From Poa pratensis (Eukaryota > Streptophyta > Magnoliopsida > Poales > Poaceae): a stretch of 64,000 nt of DNA. The DNA is taken from the NCBI GenBank assembly GCA_947311845.1, contig CAMZMU010000062.1, positions 45,218,030 to 45,282,029 on the forward strand, written 5' to 3'. A program made the translations under genes and the position numbers. This document shows positions 11,007 through 22,200 of this stretch, in pieces. Position 1 is the first letter of the stretch; each line of letters begins with the position of its first letter. The notes under the pieces were generated by a model, which was not told where the DNA came from, searched no databases, and saw nothing but the letters and a program-made list of their open reading frames with translations.

Positions 11007-14000
11007 TCATTCTACACGACTATGGCCAATGCCAACAAGATCCTGAGGAAGAATATACAACAAGAACGATTAAAACCTTCGCATATACAGTAGCTTTATT
11101 TCAAGAAATAAGACTGTTCATTGGACTTCTCAACTGAATGCACAAAGGGTGTGGGAGCCAAGTAAAAGCACACACAACTCGGGAATAAAAAATATCTGAA
11201 GGCACAGCAGGTATGGTTAAGGAGACCTTGCTTCCTACAGGTAGTAGCGACTTTCTGAAGGTCACTGAGATATTGCTTTTACAAATGGTAGAGACTTTCT
11301 AATGTAACCAGTCATAAACTATGTATTCATGTCAATCACTTCGAAGCCGCACTCACACCCAAATGCAAGCAATACAAAATCATACAGTACTTATATCAGT
11401 AACTATTGGAACCTGCTGAGTTTTTAAAATTTTAATAGGCATGCTCCTTTTTTTGTAGTTTGGAGGCTCCAGAGTACACATCTCGCACGTTTGATAACTA
11501 ATTAAGTATGGCACAGTAACATACTTATTTTGATTTGGAACTACAAAATATGCACATATCTTCAGAATGCATCATTTCTTTGTCAACCAAGATTAGATAC
11601 AGTGTCAATGTACCATTCTTTCCCTTGGGAATTGGGAAGATCATAACTGAATCATTTGCTGAGTCATGTTGTTTTTTCACTTCAGTATTTGGTCGTTACA
11701 AAATAATATCTGCATGGGAACTTACCTACAAAACCTAGGAGAATATGTCGTAAAGCCAAAACGAGAAAGATTATGTAAATAATACAGAATAGAAAACGAA
11801 AGGATGGTTTCTTCCTTACCTGACAGGCTTTGTTCTTTGCTCTGGTTTCAGCTGTGCTGGGGATATCACTGTTTGGCTTGTTAAATCTCTTTTCTCGTCG
11901 ATCACATGAACCAAAACCATCTGAGAACCTGCCACCTCTTTATACACATAACAAAAAGAAAAAAGAAATTAATAGCACCAAGTGCTGCTGATCTTCAAAC
12001 AGAATGAGGTGCAAATGCATACAAAATGACATACTGCATAGATGCTCTGACAATAAATTCAGCACGGTTGACATTGTGGCTGTCATCAAACTCAATAGAG
12101 TGGTCCCTGATTTCAAATGAGATATTGTAGAAGCATGCTATTTTTCTCCACCCTGAGATGGGTTAGAGAAGTTAGAGAACGAAGATTCACTCTATAATCT
12201 GAACTTAGATTGGGCAGTGTATAAGTACAGACCTGATTTCTTTATGAATGGATTACCACTGATCGAGATGCAGTCGCTTTTGTCTAGAATCTGAAATCGA
12301 TATGTGTTGGGAGAGAAGTGTAAACCATAGAATATGTGAGCTTTCGGTGCAAGTAAAAAAGCCACAAAAACTACTCTGGCATGTAATGTAAGCATGCAAA
12401 AGAGAAACAAGTGTCCCTGTGTAATTTATTACTTGGAATAATTACGAACACTAGTCTCGATAAATTTCACAGAGCAATCCTCTTATCGAGCTTTCTCGAT
12501 AAATTTCCTGTTGTTTTATGATGATCCAAATTCTATACTGATGAAGGCCAACGGTACGGATCGTTTCCGGGTCGGACTGCAGCCGACCTAGGGTTTTATG
12601 CTACCATATATTCCTCTTGTAAGCCGCCGGTTGGGATAAGTCGCATTGTGTAAATCCCCGGCGTTTGTAACCTCACCCCGATATAGTGAAGTGTTGCTGG
12701 CTGGCGCCCGTGGTTTTTTCCTCTCCTTTGTTTGGAGAGGTTTTCCACGTTAAAATCTCGTGTCCCCTTTGGTTTGATCGTTCCGCTCTTCATCGTTTCT
12801 TTGCTATCGTTTATAACAAGTGGTATCAGAGCCCTGTTTCAGATCTGTTTTCAGATTAGGGTTTTGGATGGCATCGATGAAGTTCGATCTACCGGCGCTA
12901 GACTACAAGACGAGATTTTCGATGTGGCAGGTCAAGATGCGTGCGATCCTCGCACAGTCCAATGATCTTGACGAGGCGCTAGAGAAATTCGGCGACAAGG
13001 ATGCGGCGGCATGGACCGCCGATGAGAAGCGGAAAGACCGTAAGGCTTTATCGCTTATTCAACTTCATCTGTCTAATGATATTCTGCAAGAAGTACTGCA
13101 GGAGAAAACCGCAGCGCAGCTGTGGGCTAAGCTGGAGTCGATCTGCATGTCAAAAGATCTAACCAGCAAGATGCATGTGAAGATGAAATTGTTCACGCAC
13201 AAGTTGCAAGGAGGTGGTTCGGTAATGAATCACTTATCGATCTTTAAGGAGATCGTTTCTGACCTAGTGTCGATGGAGGTAAAGTACGATGATGAAGATC
13301 TAGCACTTTTACTTCTATGTTCGCTGCCAAATTCCTTTGCCAATTTTCGTGATACCATACTGTTAAGCCGTGATGAACTAACCACCGCGGAAGTATATGA
13401 GGCCCTGCTTGCCAGGGAAAAGATGAAAGGTATGGTACAGAAAGAGGAGACGTCGTCCTCCAAGGGCGATGCTTTGCAGGTCCGAGGGAGGCCTGAGCAG
13501 CGAGATAATCACTACAACTACAACAGAGACAAGAGCAAGGGTGATAGAGGTCGTTCAAAGTCTAAAGGCCGTGACAAGTTCTGCAGGTATTGTAAGAAAG
13601 CTAATCATGTCATTGATGATTGTTGGAAGTTGCAGAACAAGGAGAAAAGAAAAGGTACTTACCAACCGAAAAATAATGAAGGTAATGATACCGGTGAGGC
13701 TTCTGTTGTTGATGGTAGTTCTGATGGCGAATGCCTAGCTGTTTTAGCTGCATGTGTTTCTCGTCAGGATGAATGGATTCTAGATACTGCATGTTCTTTC
13801 CATATTTGATGTAACAAAGATTGGTTCAGTTCTTATGAGTTAGTGCAGACTGGAGATTTCAAGCGTGTGGGGAACGACCAGCAATGCAACATTGTTGGCG
13901 TTGGTTCCGTTCAGGTCAAGACACACGATGGTATGACACGCACGTTGACGGGAGTGAAACACATACCAACCATGGCAAGAAATTTGATCTCGCTCAGTAC

Positions 14001-17000
14001 CCTTGACTGTGACGGGTACAAGTACAAAGGAGGAAATAAACTCCTAAAGGTATCAAAAGGTTGTCTCATTGTTATGGTTGGTGATATGAATTCTGCTAAG
14101 TTATATGTTCTTAGAGGTAGCACGTTATCTGGTACTGTTGCTGCTGTTTCTCATGATGACGCTAGTAAAACTAACCTTTGGCATAAGCGTCTTGGACATA
14201 TGAGTGAACTTGGTATGGCAGAATTGATCAAGAGAGACTTGCTGCAAGGCTGCAGCTTGGGTAAGATGCAGTTCTGTGAACACTGCATTTTCGGTAAGCA
14301 CACAAGAGTTAAGTTTAATGCTTCCGTCCACACCACGAAAGGTACACTTGATTATGTACATGCTGATGTTTGGGGGCCATCTCGTAAGCCCTCTTATGGT
14401 GGTGCTCGTTATATGCTTACCATTATTGATGATTACTCTAGAAGAGTTTGGCCTTATTTCATGAAAAATAAGGATGATACGTTTGCTGCTTTTAAAGAGT
14501 GGAAAGCTATGATAGAAAGGCAAACAGAAAGGAAGGTGAAATTGCATCGTACTGACAATGGTGGCGAATTTTGTTCGAATGCCTTTAATGATTATTGCAG
14601 GAAAGAAGGCATTGTCAGGCACCTCACCATCCCGTACACGCCTCAGCAGAATGGTGTAGCGGAGCGGATGAACAGGACCATCATCTCCAAGGCTCGCTGC
14701 ATGATCTCCAACGCTCGCATGAGTAAGCGTTTCTGGGCTGAGGCGGCTGCCACCGCCTGCTACTTGATAAACAGGTCACCATCTATTCCCCTCGACAAGA
14801 AAACTCCCATTGAGGTATGGTCAGATTCTCCTGCTGATTATTCACAGCTTAAATGTAACACCCCGGCCACCCCCGGGCCGGGCCTGTCACCCCTGGCAGC
14901 TCGCTAGGATCTCCAGACTGGCCCCACAGATCAACACTAGTCTTTTCTGCGCACTTTGTCCTCACTCGTGCGCACCCGGGAACCAGTTCCCGGTCGGTCA
15001 CCCATCCTTGGACTACTCCGGGCCAAGCACGCTTAACCTCGGAGTTCCTTCCAGATGAGCTTTCGGAAAAGAAGTTGCAACTTGTTGATATGAGTATTCT
15101 ATCAATCCTGTTAAGTCCTGAGCCAGGATCTCACATTAAAGTTTTCGGTTGCACTGCTTATGCTCATGTTGATAATGGAAAGTTAGAGCCGAGAGCTATT
15201 AAGTGTGTATTCATTGGTTATGGTTCGGGTGTAAAAGGATACAAGTTATGGAATCCCGAAACTAGCAAGGCATTTATGAGCAGGAGTGTTGTTTTCAATG
15301 AATCTGTTATGTACTTTGATAAGTTGTCCTCAGATGTTTTGCCAGATTTTTCTGAGAAGCAGGTTCGTGTCGAGGTGGAGCACTCAGTTGAAAAGGAAAA
15401 TGTCACTGTTGACAATGATGGTGCTGCTACTTCAGATGATTCTGATTCTGATTCTGCTGGTTCTGATGATTCTGATTCTTCTGATTCTGATAATAATAAT
15501 GTTCAGAACTCACCCCCTGTTTTGCAGCCACAAAATCAGTCTATTGCTGCTCGTAGGAACAGGAGGAATTGTGGTCCTCGACCACGTTTAATTAGAGTGT
15601 AACATTGTTGATTATGCTCTGAGTTGTGCAGAACAGGTGGAGCACGGACATGAGCCGTCCACGTATACTGAAGCTGTTGGTTCCGGTGACCGCGAGAAGT
15701 GGCTTGCTACTATGCAAGACGAGATGCAGTCACTCGAGAAAAATGACACATGGGATGTTGTGCGCTTGCCTAAGAAAAAGAAGGCAGTCCGCTGTAAGTG
15801 GATCTTCAAGAGAAAGGAGGGTTTATCTCCTAGCGAGCCTCCGAGGTTTAAGGCAAGGTTAGTTGCAAAAGGCTTCAGTCAAATTCCAGGTGTTGATTAT
15901 AATGATGTTTTCTCTCCAGTTGTAAAACATAGTTCAATTCGTACATTTTTCGGTATTGTTGCTATGCGTGATCTTGAGCTTGAGCAGTTAGATGTTAAGA
16001 CTGCGTTTCTGCAAGGAGAGTTGGAGGAGGAGATATACATGGACCAGCCAGAAGGGTTCATAGTGCCTGGTAAGGAGGATCTTGTGTGTAAGTTGAAAAG
16101 GTCCTTATATGGTTTGAAACAATCTCCTCGTCAGTGGTATAAAAGGTTTGATTCTTTTATGTTGTCACATGGCTTTAAGAGGTCTGAATTTGATAGCTGT
16201 GTGTACATTAAGTTTATTAATGGATCACCTATATACCTATTATTATATATTGATGATATGTTGATTGATGCCAAGAGCAAGAAAGATATCGCTGCTCTCA
16301 AGTCACAGTTGAGTAGCGAGTTTGAGATGAAGGATCTTGGTGCTGCTAAGAAAATTCTAGGTATGGAGATTACTCGTGACAGAAATTCTGGTTTGTTGTT
16401 TCTTAGTCAGCAAAATTACATTAAGAAAGTTCTTCATCGTTTTAACATGCATGATGCAAAGTCTGTTAGTACTCCTATTGCTCCTCACTTTAAATTGTCA
16501 GCTGAGCAATGTCCTAGTACGGATGAGGATTTTGATTACATGTCTAGAGTTCCATATTCTAGTGTTGTTGGTTCTTTAATGGATGCCATGGTTTGCTCAC
16601 GTCCAGATTTATCATATGCTATGAGTTTGGTTAGTAGATATATGGCTAATCCTGGTAAAGAACATTGGAAGGCTGTTCAGTGGATTTTCAGGTACCTTCG
16701 CGGCACATCCAATGCTTGCCTCAAGTTCGGCAAGACTGATGAGGGACTCGCTGGCTATGTGGATTCAGATTTTGCTGCCGATTTGGATAAGAGGAGATCC
16801 CTCACAGGTTATGTGTTCACGCTTGGTGGTTGTGCCGTGAGTTGGAGGGCAACGTTGCAATCTGTTGTTGCCCAGTCTACCAATGAAGCAGAGTACATGG
16901 CTATTGCTGAAGCATGTAAAGAATCTGTTTGGCTGAAAGGTTTGTTTGCTGAGCTTTGTGGAGATGATACTTGCATTAACCTGTTTTGTGACAGTCAAAG

Positions 17001-18762
17001 TGCTATTTACCTTACTAAGGATCAGATGTTCCATGAGAGAACAAAGCACATTGACGTCAAATACCATTATGTGCGTGATGTTGTTGCAAAAAGTAAGCTG
17101 AAGGTATGCAAGATAAGTACTCATGATAATCCTGCTGATATGATAACAAAGCCAGTTCCTGTTACTAAGTTCGAGCTTTGCTCGGGCTTAGTTGGTATCA
17201 CTGTCTAGCCCAAGAGACTATTTGGCGCCGAAGGTGTTTTCTTTGTTGTTTCAGGGTGAAGTTCTCGTTCGTGCTACAAGATGGAATTTGTCTCAAGATG
17301 GAGTGTTGTTTTATGATGATCCAAATTCTATACTGATGAAGGCCAACGGTACGGATCGTTTCCGGGTCGGACTGCAGCCGACCTAGGATTTTATGCCACC
17401 ATATATTCCTCTTGTAAGCCGCCGGTTGGGATAAGTCGCATTGTGTAAATCCCCGGCGTTTGTAACCTCACCTCGATATAGTGAAGTGTTGCTGGCTGGC
17501 GCCCGTGGTTTTTTCCTCTCCTTTGTTTGGAGAGGTTTTCCACGTTAAAATCTCGTGTCCCATTTGGTTTGATCGTTCCGCTCTTCATCGTTTCTTTGCT
17601 ATCGTTTATAACATTTCCAAGCCCTAAGGGAAGTGTAAACCATATATCTGAGCTACCAACTGCAAAGTAAAAAAGGGAAATTACCCTAGCATGTCATGTA
17701 ATGCATGGATTCTGAGAGGACAATTGCACAGAAGAGCAACATGTTTCCCTATGAAATGTACTGCCCGAATTAAACCATAGAATATGTGAGCTTTCAGTGC
17801 AAGTAAAAAAGGCACAGAAACTACTCTGGCATGTAATGTAAGCATGCAAAAGAGAAACAAGTGTCCCTATGTAATTTATTACTTGGAATGATTATCGTAC
17901 CCTAGTCTATAATTTGTACCTTAAACATCACAGAGTAGTCCTCTTATCGAGCTTTCTCGATAAATTTTCAAGCCCTAACAGGAAGTGTAAACCATAGATC
18001 TGAGCTTCCAGTTGCAAAGTAAAAAAGGGAAACTACACTAGCATGTATGGAATTCTGATAGGACAATTGCACAGATGAGCAACAAGTTTCCCTATGAAAT
18101 GTACTGCCCGATTTTTTTTTTTTTTTTTTGGATCACCAGTAGTCTATAATTTGCATCTCAAACATTGCAAAGTAGTGGTTGACCCGATCAAGCTTTCTCG
18201 GCGAATTTGCAACCCCTAACGAGTAGATTCGAAGCAACAACAAAAAAACTCTGTGAATTAAGGCTCTAGCCTCTAGGAATGGGATGGGAGATGAGAAAGG
18301 CCGTACCGAGAGGGAAACCTCCTGGTACTTTCTGAAGCTGGCGACGGACGCGGCGGCGGAGGGGAAGGGGCCGTGCACGGCGGCGGAGGCGGCGGAGGGG
18401 AATAGGCTGTGCGCGGCGACGGCGGTGGAGACGGGGCTCGCGGCGCTGGGCTCCGTGACCCAGGGCAGCTCGGGGTGCGGGCTCTGGACGATCATCAACC
18501 TCCTGGAGGCGTCGGGCGTCATGTAGGGCGGGGGCGGCGAAGGCGCGGGCGGAGGCGGCGTGGCGTAGCCGTGGGAGGCGACGCGCTGGAGCTTGAAGGG
18601 GCGGGCGGGCTGCAGCACCTCGCCCCGGTGCGGGTCCTCGTCGGGGCCGCACCGGGAGACGGCGGGGGAGGGAGCGGGCTTGGGGAGCGCCCGGCGGGAG
18701 GCTTCGGCGGCGGTGTCGACGGAGGCCCAGAGCGCGGCGTCGTCGAGGTCGTGGTCGTCCAT
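11007..18762 (-). CDS. Conserved plant protein of unknown function (5 exons, intact, 261 aa)
   Basis: Exons read 18762-18307, 12290-12233, 12152-12035, 11937-11820 and 11042-11007 (TGA). All introns are GT-AG and the phases (0, 1, 2, 0) join without a break, giving 261 residues. Exon 1 encodes a Met-Asp-rich start (MDDHDLDDAALWASVD), a Pro/Ala/Ser-rich low-complexity stretch and FRKYQEVSLS. Later exons give SGNPFIKKSG, WRKIACFYNISFEIRDHSIE, and a basic C-terminal segment with GGRFSDGFGSCDRREKRF and IPSTAETRAKNKACQ. I recall this C-terminal pattern from uncharacterised proteins of many land plants, but no function or catalytic motif. No signal peptide or membrane span is evident. Intron 1 is about 6 kb because a Copia element sits in it; splicing in vivo is inferred. 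Confidence 0.82.
12318..12508. repeat. Intronic tandem repeat, first part (left of Copia)
   Basis: This is the left half of a ~350-bp unit (12318-12508 plus 17614-17770) tandemly duplicated as 17771-18112 inside intron 1 of the unknown gene. Shared strings include CTACTCTGGCATGTAATGTA and CGAGCTTTCTCGATAAATTT. The Copia insertion split the first copy, so the duplication predates it. Confidence 0.7.
12509..12818 (+). repeat. Copia 5' LTR
   Basis: A 310-bp LTR with TG..CA ends. It is followed two bases later by a primer-binding site. The TTTCC repeat precedes it. Confidence 0.95.
12821..12834 (+). other. Copia primer-binding site (initiator tRNA-Met)
   Basis: TGGTATCAGAGCCC lies two bases after the LTR. 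It matches the classical plant site complementary to the 3' end of initiator methionine tRNA. Confidence 0.9.
12868..13809 (+). CDS. Copia gag and start of protease (ends at premature TGA)
   Basis: Translation from ATG 12868 (MASMKFDLPALDYKTRFSMW) gives a Copia capsid protein: a UBN2-like gag domain in the first ~200 residues, then a basic linker and the zinc knuckle C-x2-C-x4-H-x4-C (CRYCKKANHVIDDC, ~13585-13626), which binds the RNA genome. The protease motif WILDTACSFHI follows and is cut by TGA at 13807-13809, where related elements have cysteine. The same frame reopens directly after the stop, so this looks like a single-codon nonsense change rather than a true gag terminator. Confidence 0.85.
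   Translation: MASMKFDLPALDYKTRFSMWQVKMRAILAQSNDLDEALEKFGDKDAAAWTADEKRKDRKALSLIQLHLSNDILQEVLQEKTAAQLWAKLESICMSKDLTSKMHVKMKLFTHKLQGGGSVMNHLSIFKEIVSDLVSMEVKYDDEDLALLLLCSLPNSFANFRDTILLSRDELTTAEVYEALLAREKMKGMVQKEETSSSKGDALQVRGRPEQRDNHYNYNRDKSKGDRGRSKSKGRDKFCRYCKKANHVIDDCWKLQNKEKRKGTYQPKNNEGNDTGEASVVDGSSDGECLAVLAACVSRQDEWILDTACSFHI
13810..14853 (+). pseudogene. Copia protease remainder and integrase (interrupted)
   Basis: This continues the gag frame. It shows the integrase HHCC zinc finger (LWHKRLGHMSELG... CEHCIFGKH, ~14173-14300) and the catalytic core with HADVWGP, IDDYSR, TDNGGEF and YTPQQNGVAERMNRT. The integrase would insert the cDNA into host DNA. The frame is cut after SPADYSQLK by the Cassandra LTR; the next residues of the protein (VFGCTAYAH) resume at 15141 beyond it. 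Confidence 0.88.
14854..15135 (-). mobile_element. Cassandra (TRIM) solo LTR with 5S rRNA-like promoter
   Basis: A 282-bp insertion starts TGTAACACCCC and ends TCTCACA, flanked by TTAAA duplications (14849-14853, 15136-15140). Read on the minus strand it begins TGTGAGATCCTGGCTCAG. It carries 5S-rRNA-like blocks: GGTTAAGCGTGCTTGG (box A, 15023-15038) and AAGGATGGGTGACC (box C, 14996-15009). A 5S-like Pol III promoter in the LTR is the hallmark of Cassandra, a short non-coding LTR element of vascular plants. Only one LTR is present, so this is a solo LTR left by LTR-LTR recombination. It lies antisense to the Copia polyprotein. Confidence 0.9.
15136..15602 (+). pseudogene. Copia integrase C-terminal / linker segment
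   Basis: The frame resumes after the Cassandra insertion with KVFGCTAYAHV, KCVFIGYGSGVKGYKLW and VVFNESVMYF, the conserved tail of Copia integrases. A Ser/Asp-rich linker (15430-15505) follows. A frameshift near 15590-15600 (net two bases short) ends this frame just before the reverse transcriptase part. Removing the 287-bp insertion plus duplication restores the upstream frame exactly. Confidence 0.85.
15603..17208 (+). CDS. Copia reverse transcriptase and RNase H
   Basis: A 520-residue open frame encodes the RVT_2 reverse transcriptase, with WIFKRKEG, ARLVAKGFSQIPGVDY, QLDVKTAFLQGELEEEIYM, KRSLYGLKQSPRQWY and the catalytic YIDDM. RNase H follows, with GYVDSDFAADLDKRRSLTGY, AEYMAIAEACKE and HIDVKYHYVR. 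These copy genomic RNA into cDNA and degrade the template. There is no ATG in frame at the 5' end, because the part is normally released from one polyprotein; the first codons shown are readthrough of that frame. It stops at TAG just before the polypurine tract and 3' LTR. Confidence 0.9.
17304..17613 (+). repeat. Copia 3' LTR
   Basis: A 310-bp copy differs from the 5' LTR at four sites by eye. It is preceded by the purine-rich AAGATGGAG tract (polypurine tract) and followed by the TTTCC duplication. Confidence 0.95.
17614..18190. repeat. Intronic tandem repeats, right of Copia
   Basis: Successive copies of the units seen at 12318-12508 continue here (about 17614-17770, 17771-17968, 17969-18112, and a weaker match to 18190). 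The strings AAACCATAG, TTTCCCTATGAAATGTACTG and AGCTTTCTCG recur. They lie in intron 1 of the minus-strand unknown gene and are not exons: reading them as exons gives stops. Confidence 0.65.
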
Positions 18763-19258
18763 GGCGCAGCCGAGGGGCGGTGGAATGGAATTGGGGAAAT
18801 GGGTTATTGGTGGAGCTTCTTTGTCTCGTTCTCCAGCAATTCAAAATCGAAAAGGAAATGGGTTATTGGTGGCTGGGCTGGGCTTTTCTCCTAAGGTCCA
18901 GTACAGAGACTGGCCGACGCAACCCATTCAGCCCAAACAATACCCAGCATCAGATTCCACGACATCATGTTGGCCATGTTATAACATAGAAATCCTACAT
19001 CCGTCAAAAAACGTAGAATGAAAAATAAAAACAAAATAATTGTCCAGTTCACACAAAATGTCACCAATGAGCTGACAGATCCATAATTAGTACAACTGCA
19101 CAAAAAGAACACCAATTTCATCCCTTACACTGCACTAACTGTCTAACTCCACTAAGTTGGTAACATTTGGTACACTAATGTACAGCACCATAATATTCAC
19201 AAGAGGGCCCTATCTACCCAAGCTAGTTATACAAGCTGAAGCAGCTGGAGAATCACCA

Positions 19259-22200
19259 TCAGTGAGACTGAGAGAGCCAGTCCTGAATGGCGAATCGAAG
19301 GGCGTGGTTGGGAGTGAGATCGAGGTGCTTCAGCTTCAGGTCAGCCACCGCTCGGCCATTCTCCATCCACTCACGAATGGCGCGCCCTTCGTAGGTCAAC
19401 CCGTCCGCGGCCACCTGAGGATCATCCATGGTTTCCTTGAGAATGGGGCACAGGAAGAAGGATGGTGCTCGTCTCTCCCTGATCAGGTGCCGCTGCTCCA
19501 GTCCTCGTACCGTCTCCGGTCTCAGCTCCGTCCCGTCTCCGCTGCACTCAAGTCCAAACTCTGCTAGCCGCCGAGCCACCTCCATAGGCCACTCCCCAGC
19601 TGTTGGATCCAAGATCGACGATAGCTTTCCGCAAGACATAGCATGCCTTACTTCAGTTGCAAGGCCTAGACCAGGCTGTTTTCCAGTTAGTAACTGTAGT
19701 ATCACAGTACCAAAGGAGAGTATATCAGACTTGTGTGCCAGCACTCCAGAATCATATGCTGGACGATCCCTTGCGTGCTCCGCTGTCAATGTACCAAAAT
19801 CGGCTATCTTGCTGTGGAAGTCGGTATCCAGAAGGATGTTATCAAGATTCAAGCCACCGTGAACCATCATCTGTGGTTTACAGGAATGCAAGAACAGTAG
19901 AGCACTTGAGATCTCCGCCACGATACGTGCACGGATTTTCCATGGCAGCGGTGCGGTATCGCGCGTTTGCTGAAGAGATGGTCATGAAGGCTCCCATTCT
20001 GCAGATACTCGTAGACAAGGCACAGTGCGTCTGGGCATGCCCCAACCATGGTCACTAGATGAGGGTGCCTCAGCTTGCTAAGGATGTATACCTGCCATAC
20101 AGAAAAGAAATAAATGCCTTCAGTTAAGTTAATGCTAGAAAAGCCTAGTTTATTACAACCATTCAAGAAAAGGTATAACTAAATATTGCCTTAAAAGTAA
20201 AAAATATTATATGTTAGCTGTTGGAAGCAGAAATGCACAATATATATATATGTGACAAGCAAGCATACAACCATATACTAAGAAGTAAACGGTACACAGT
20301 AGACCAAAGCAATTGCCTAATTTTTTAAGCTTTATTACGTTCCACCGAGATAGTTCTACATTCACTGATGTCATTATTGGTTGTTTCCGTTCATGATAAA
20401 AGACGTAAAACTACAAAATTCTGGATAAATCTAGATAAATGCATCTTTGGATAGTTCATTGAGCCATGCATAGTTCCATTTCATGTATGTGACTGCAAAT
20501 TACATTTCAGAATTTCCCATGTTAGACAACTGACTAATTACGAATGCATCAAATATAACCCGCATAAGAAGCAGGGAGTACCTCTTGCTGAAACTGCATC
20601 AAGCTCTTCGTGCGTTGTGAGTGCATCTTATGAATCATCATGCTCCTGTTCATAATTTCTCCTTTGTAAACATACCCATCACCACTTGGCCGTATTTTGA
20701 AGCTCTTTGAGAATTTACATGTTGCAGCTTGCACATCTAACAGTGTCAATTGTCTCAAGGTGTATGGATCATCACCAGGAGCATTTAAACTGCAGTTCGG
20801 AAACTTAGAATGACTGTTTGTGCACCCTTCAACCTGGTTTATATGTCTATCTTCTAGCTTTTGTGCCTTCGTATTTTCCTGCTCAATAATTTTTATGGAA
20901 GACTGAATCACCTCCAGCTCTGCGGCAGCTTCATCCATCCGACTGCTGATGTTTTTAGCACGTTCATCTAGGATGTCTAATCTTCTCATAGAAGAATCCA
21001 ACACGGCTGTAGCTTTTTCTTTACTTCTTGCAAGATCTTCATGCTGCTTTCTCGTGGTTAGGATTAAACCTTCAAGTTCCTCCCTTATTTTTACTTCTTG
21101 TTTTTTAGAAGTCTCGGAGGCTTTTACCTGATCAAAGAGCAAAAGCCAGGTAAGCAAAGAAATAAATGCATAATTTTCTTCTCTAAAGTGGGATCTAGGA
21201 ATCCAAATTCGCTTGGTTTTCTAGTCATGGTGTGTAAAAGAAATTGAGCATTTTTTTAATGCAGCATAGCATAGGTTAGATGGTGAGAATAGGTGGCTGC
21301 ATACCTTGACAAAAGCACTGGCCACTTTTGACTCTGTTTCTTTGCGCTTGAGAAGCTCAACAAAAGCGTCCTTCCTTGCCCCCTCAGCTTCGATCATGAC
21401 TTTCCTGAGATTTGTATCCAACATTTCCTGATAAATACCAGTCACTTCAAGTTAAACACAGTAAGATCAACTCCAAGTACAAAACTACAAATATTGAAAT
21501 GAAGCAAAAAGGCCACCTTAGAATGTAACTCAATTGGAGATTCAGGCCAGAGGGTTGAGTTGAGTGCAGATTCTGCATCTTGTAAATTTGAAATGTTCAT
21601 ACTGAATTGGTTGACATCAGCTCCAAGAGCTCCATAGTGATTCAATCGGCCATTATCTGAAACAATGCCTTCAGCTGCTGTTGACGTCCCACATGTAATA
21701 TATCCTTCATCAAGTATGGATTCAGTATCATTAATATTTGGGCTGAACCTAGTCCTCTTTCTGATCATCATAATATCATCATGGTTGTAGACTGAGATGC
21801 ATTGTCGATGGCAGCGCTTGCTTCTCTGGTCCAGATGTGTCTTCCTCTCCATACGAACCAAATTTCACAAAATGCTGGTGCATTCTTTGCCATAAAATAC
21901 TCTTTGCTGTGGCTTGCTTTTAACTTGAAGCAGCTGCATTTGTGAATAGCGAGAATCCGAGTTAAGATAAAAGAGACCACAAAAAAGTACATATCCACAA
22001 ACTCAGCAACTAGATAATGGTCACTGTTCACATTTTGATGGAGAACGCCACAAGAAAATAACAACACAGCAGGTAGATGATTTAAATTAGTTGGTATTGA
22101 TTTGTTCAGCATTCACTGTGTGCTTTTCATATTTTGTTTTACTAGTGTTGTTCATGTTAACTGAACTTGGTCTAGGCTTTGAAGCGAGGCTGGAAAGCCT

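Larger units (their letters stand above)
12509..17613 (+). mobile_element. Ty1/Copia LTR retrotransposon, 5.1 kb, with nested Cassandra LTR
   Basis: Two 310-bp LTRs (12509-12818, 17304-17613) each begin TGTTG and end ATAACA, and the element is flanked by TTTCC duplications (12504-12508, 17614-17618). The order gag, protease, integrase, reverse transcriptase, RNase H is that of Copia. By eye the LTRs differ at four positions (about 1.3%), so insertion is fairly recent. The coding region is broken by a TGA at 13807, a 282-bp Cassandra LTR at 14854 and a frameshift near 15595, so the copy cannot make a full polyprotein. It is antisense to the host gene whose intron it occupies. Confidence 0.95.

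Noticed and set aside
14993..15055. Possible 5S rRNA gene
   Set aside because: Only the internal promoter blocks match 5S; the borders are those of a Cassandra LTR with target duplication.
17966..18190. Possible extra exon (VANSPRKLDR) of the unknown gene
   Set aside because: Exon 1 joins exon 2 in phase without it, and tandem copies of the same stretch contain stops.
18284..18894. Plus-strand Gly/Ala-rich ORFs
   Set aside because: Antisense shadows of exon 1 of the unknown gene.
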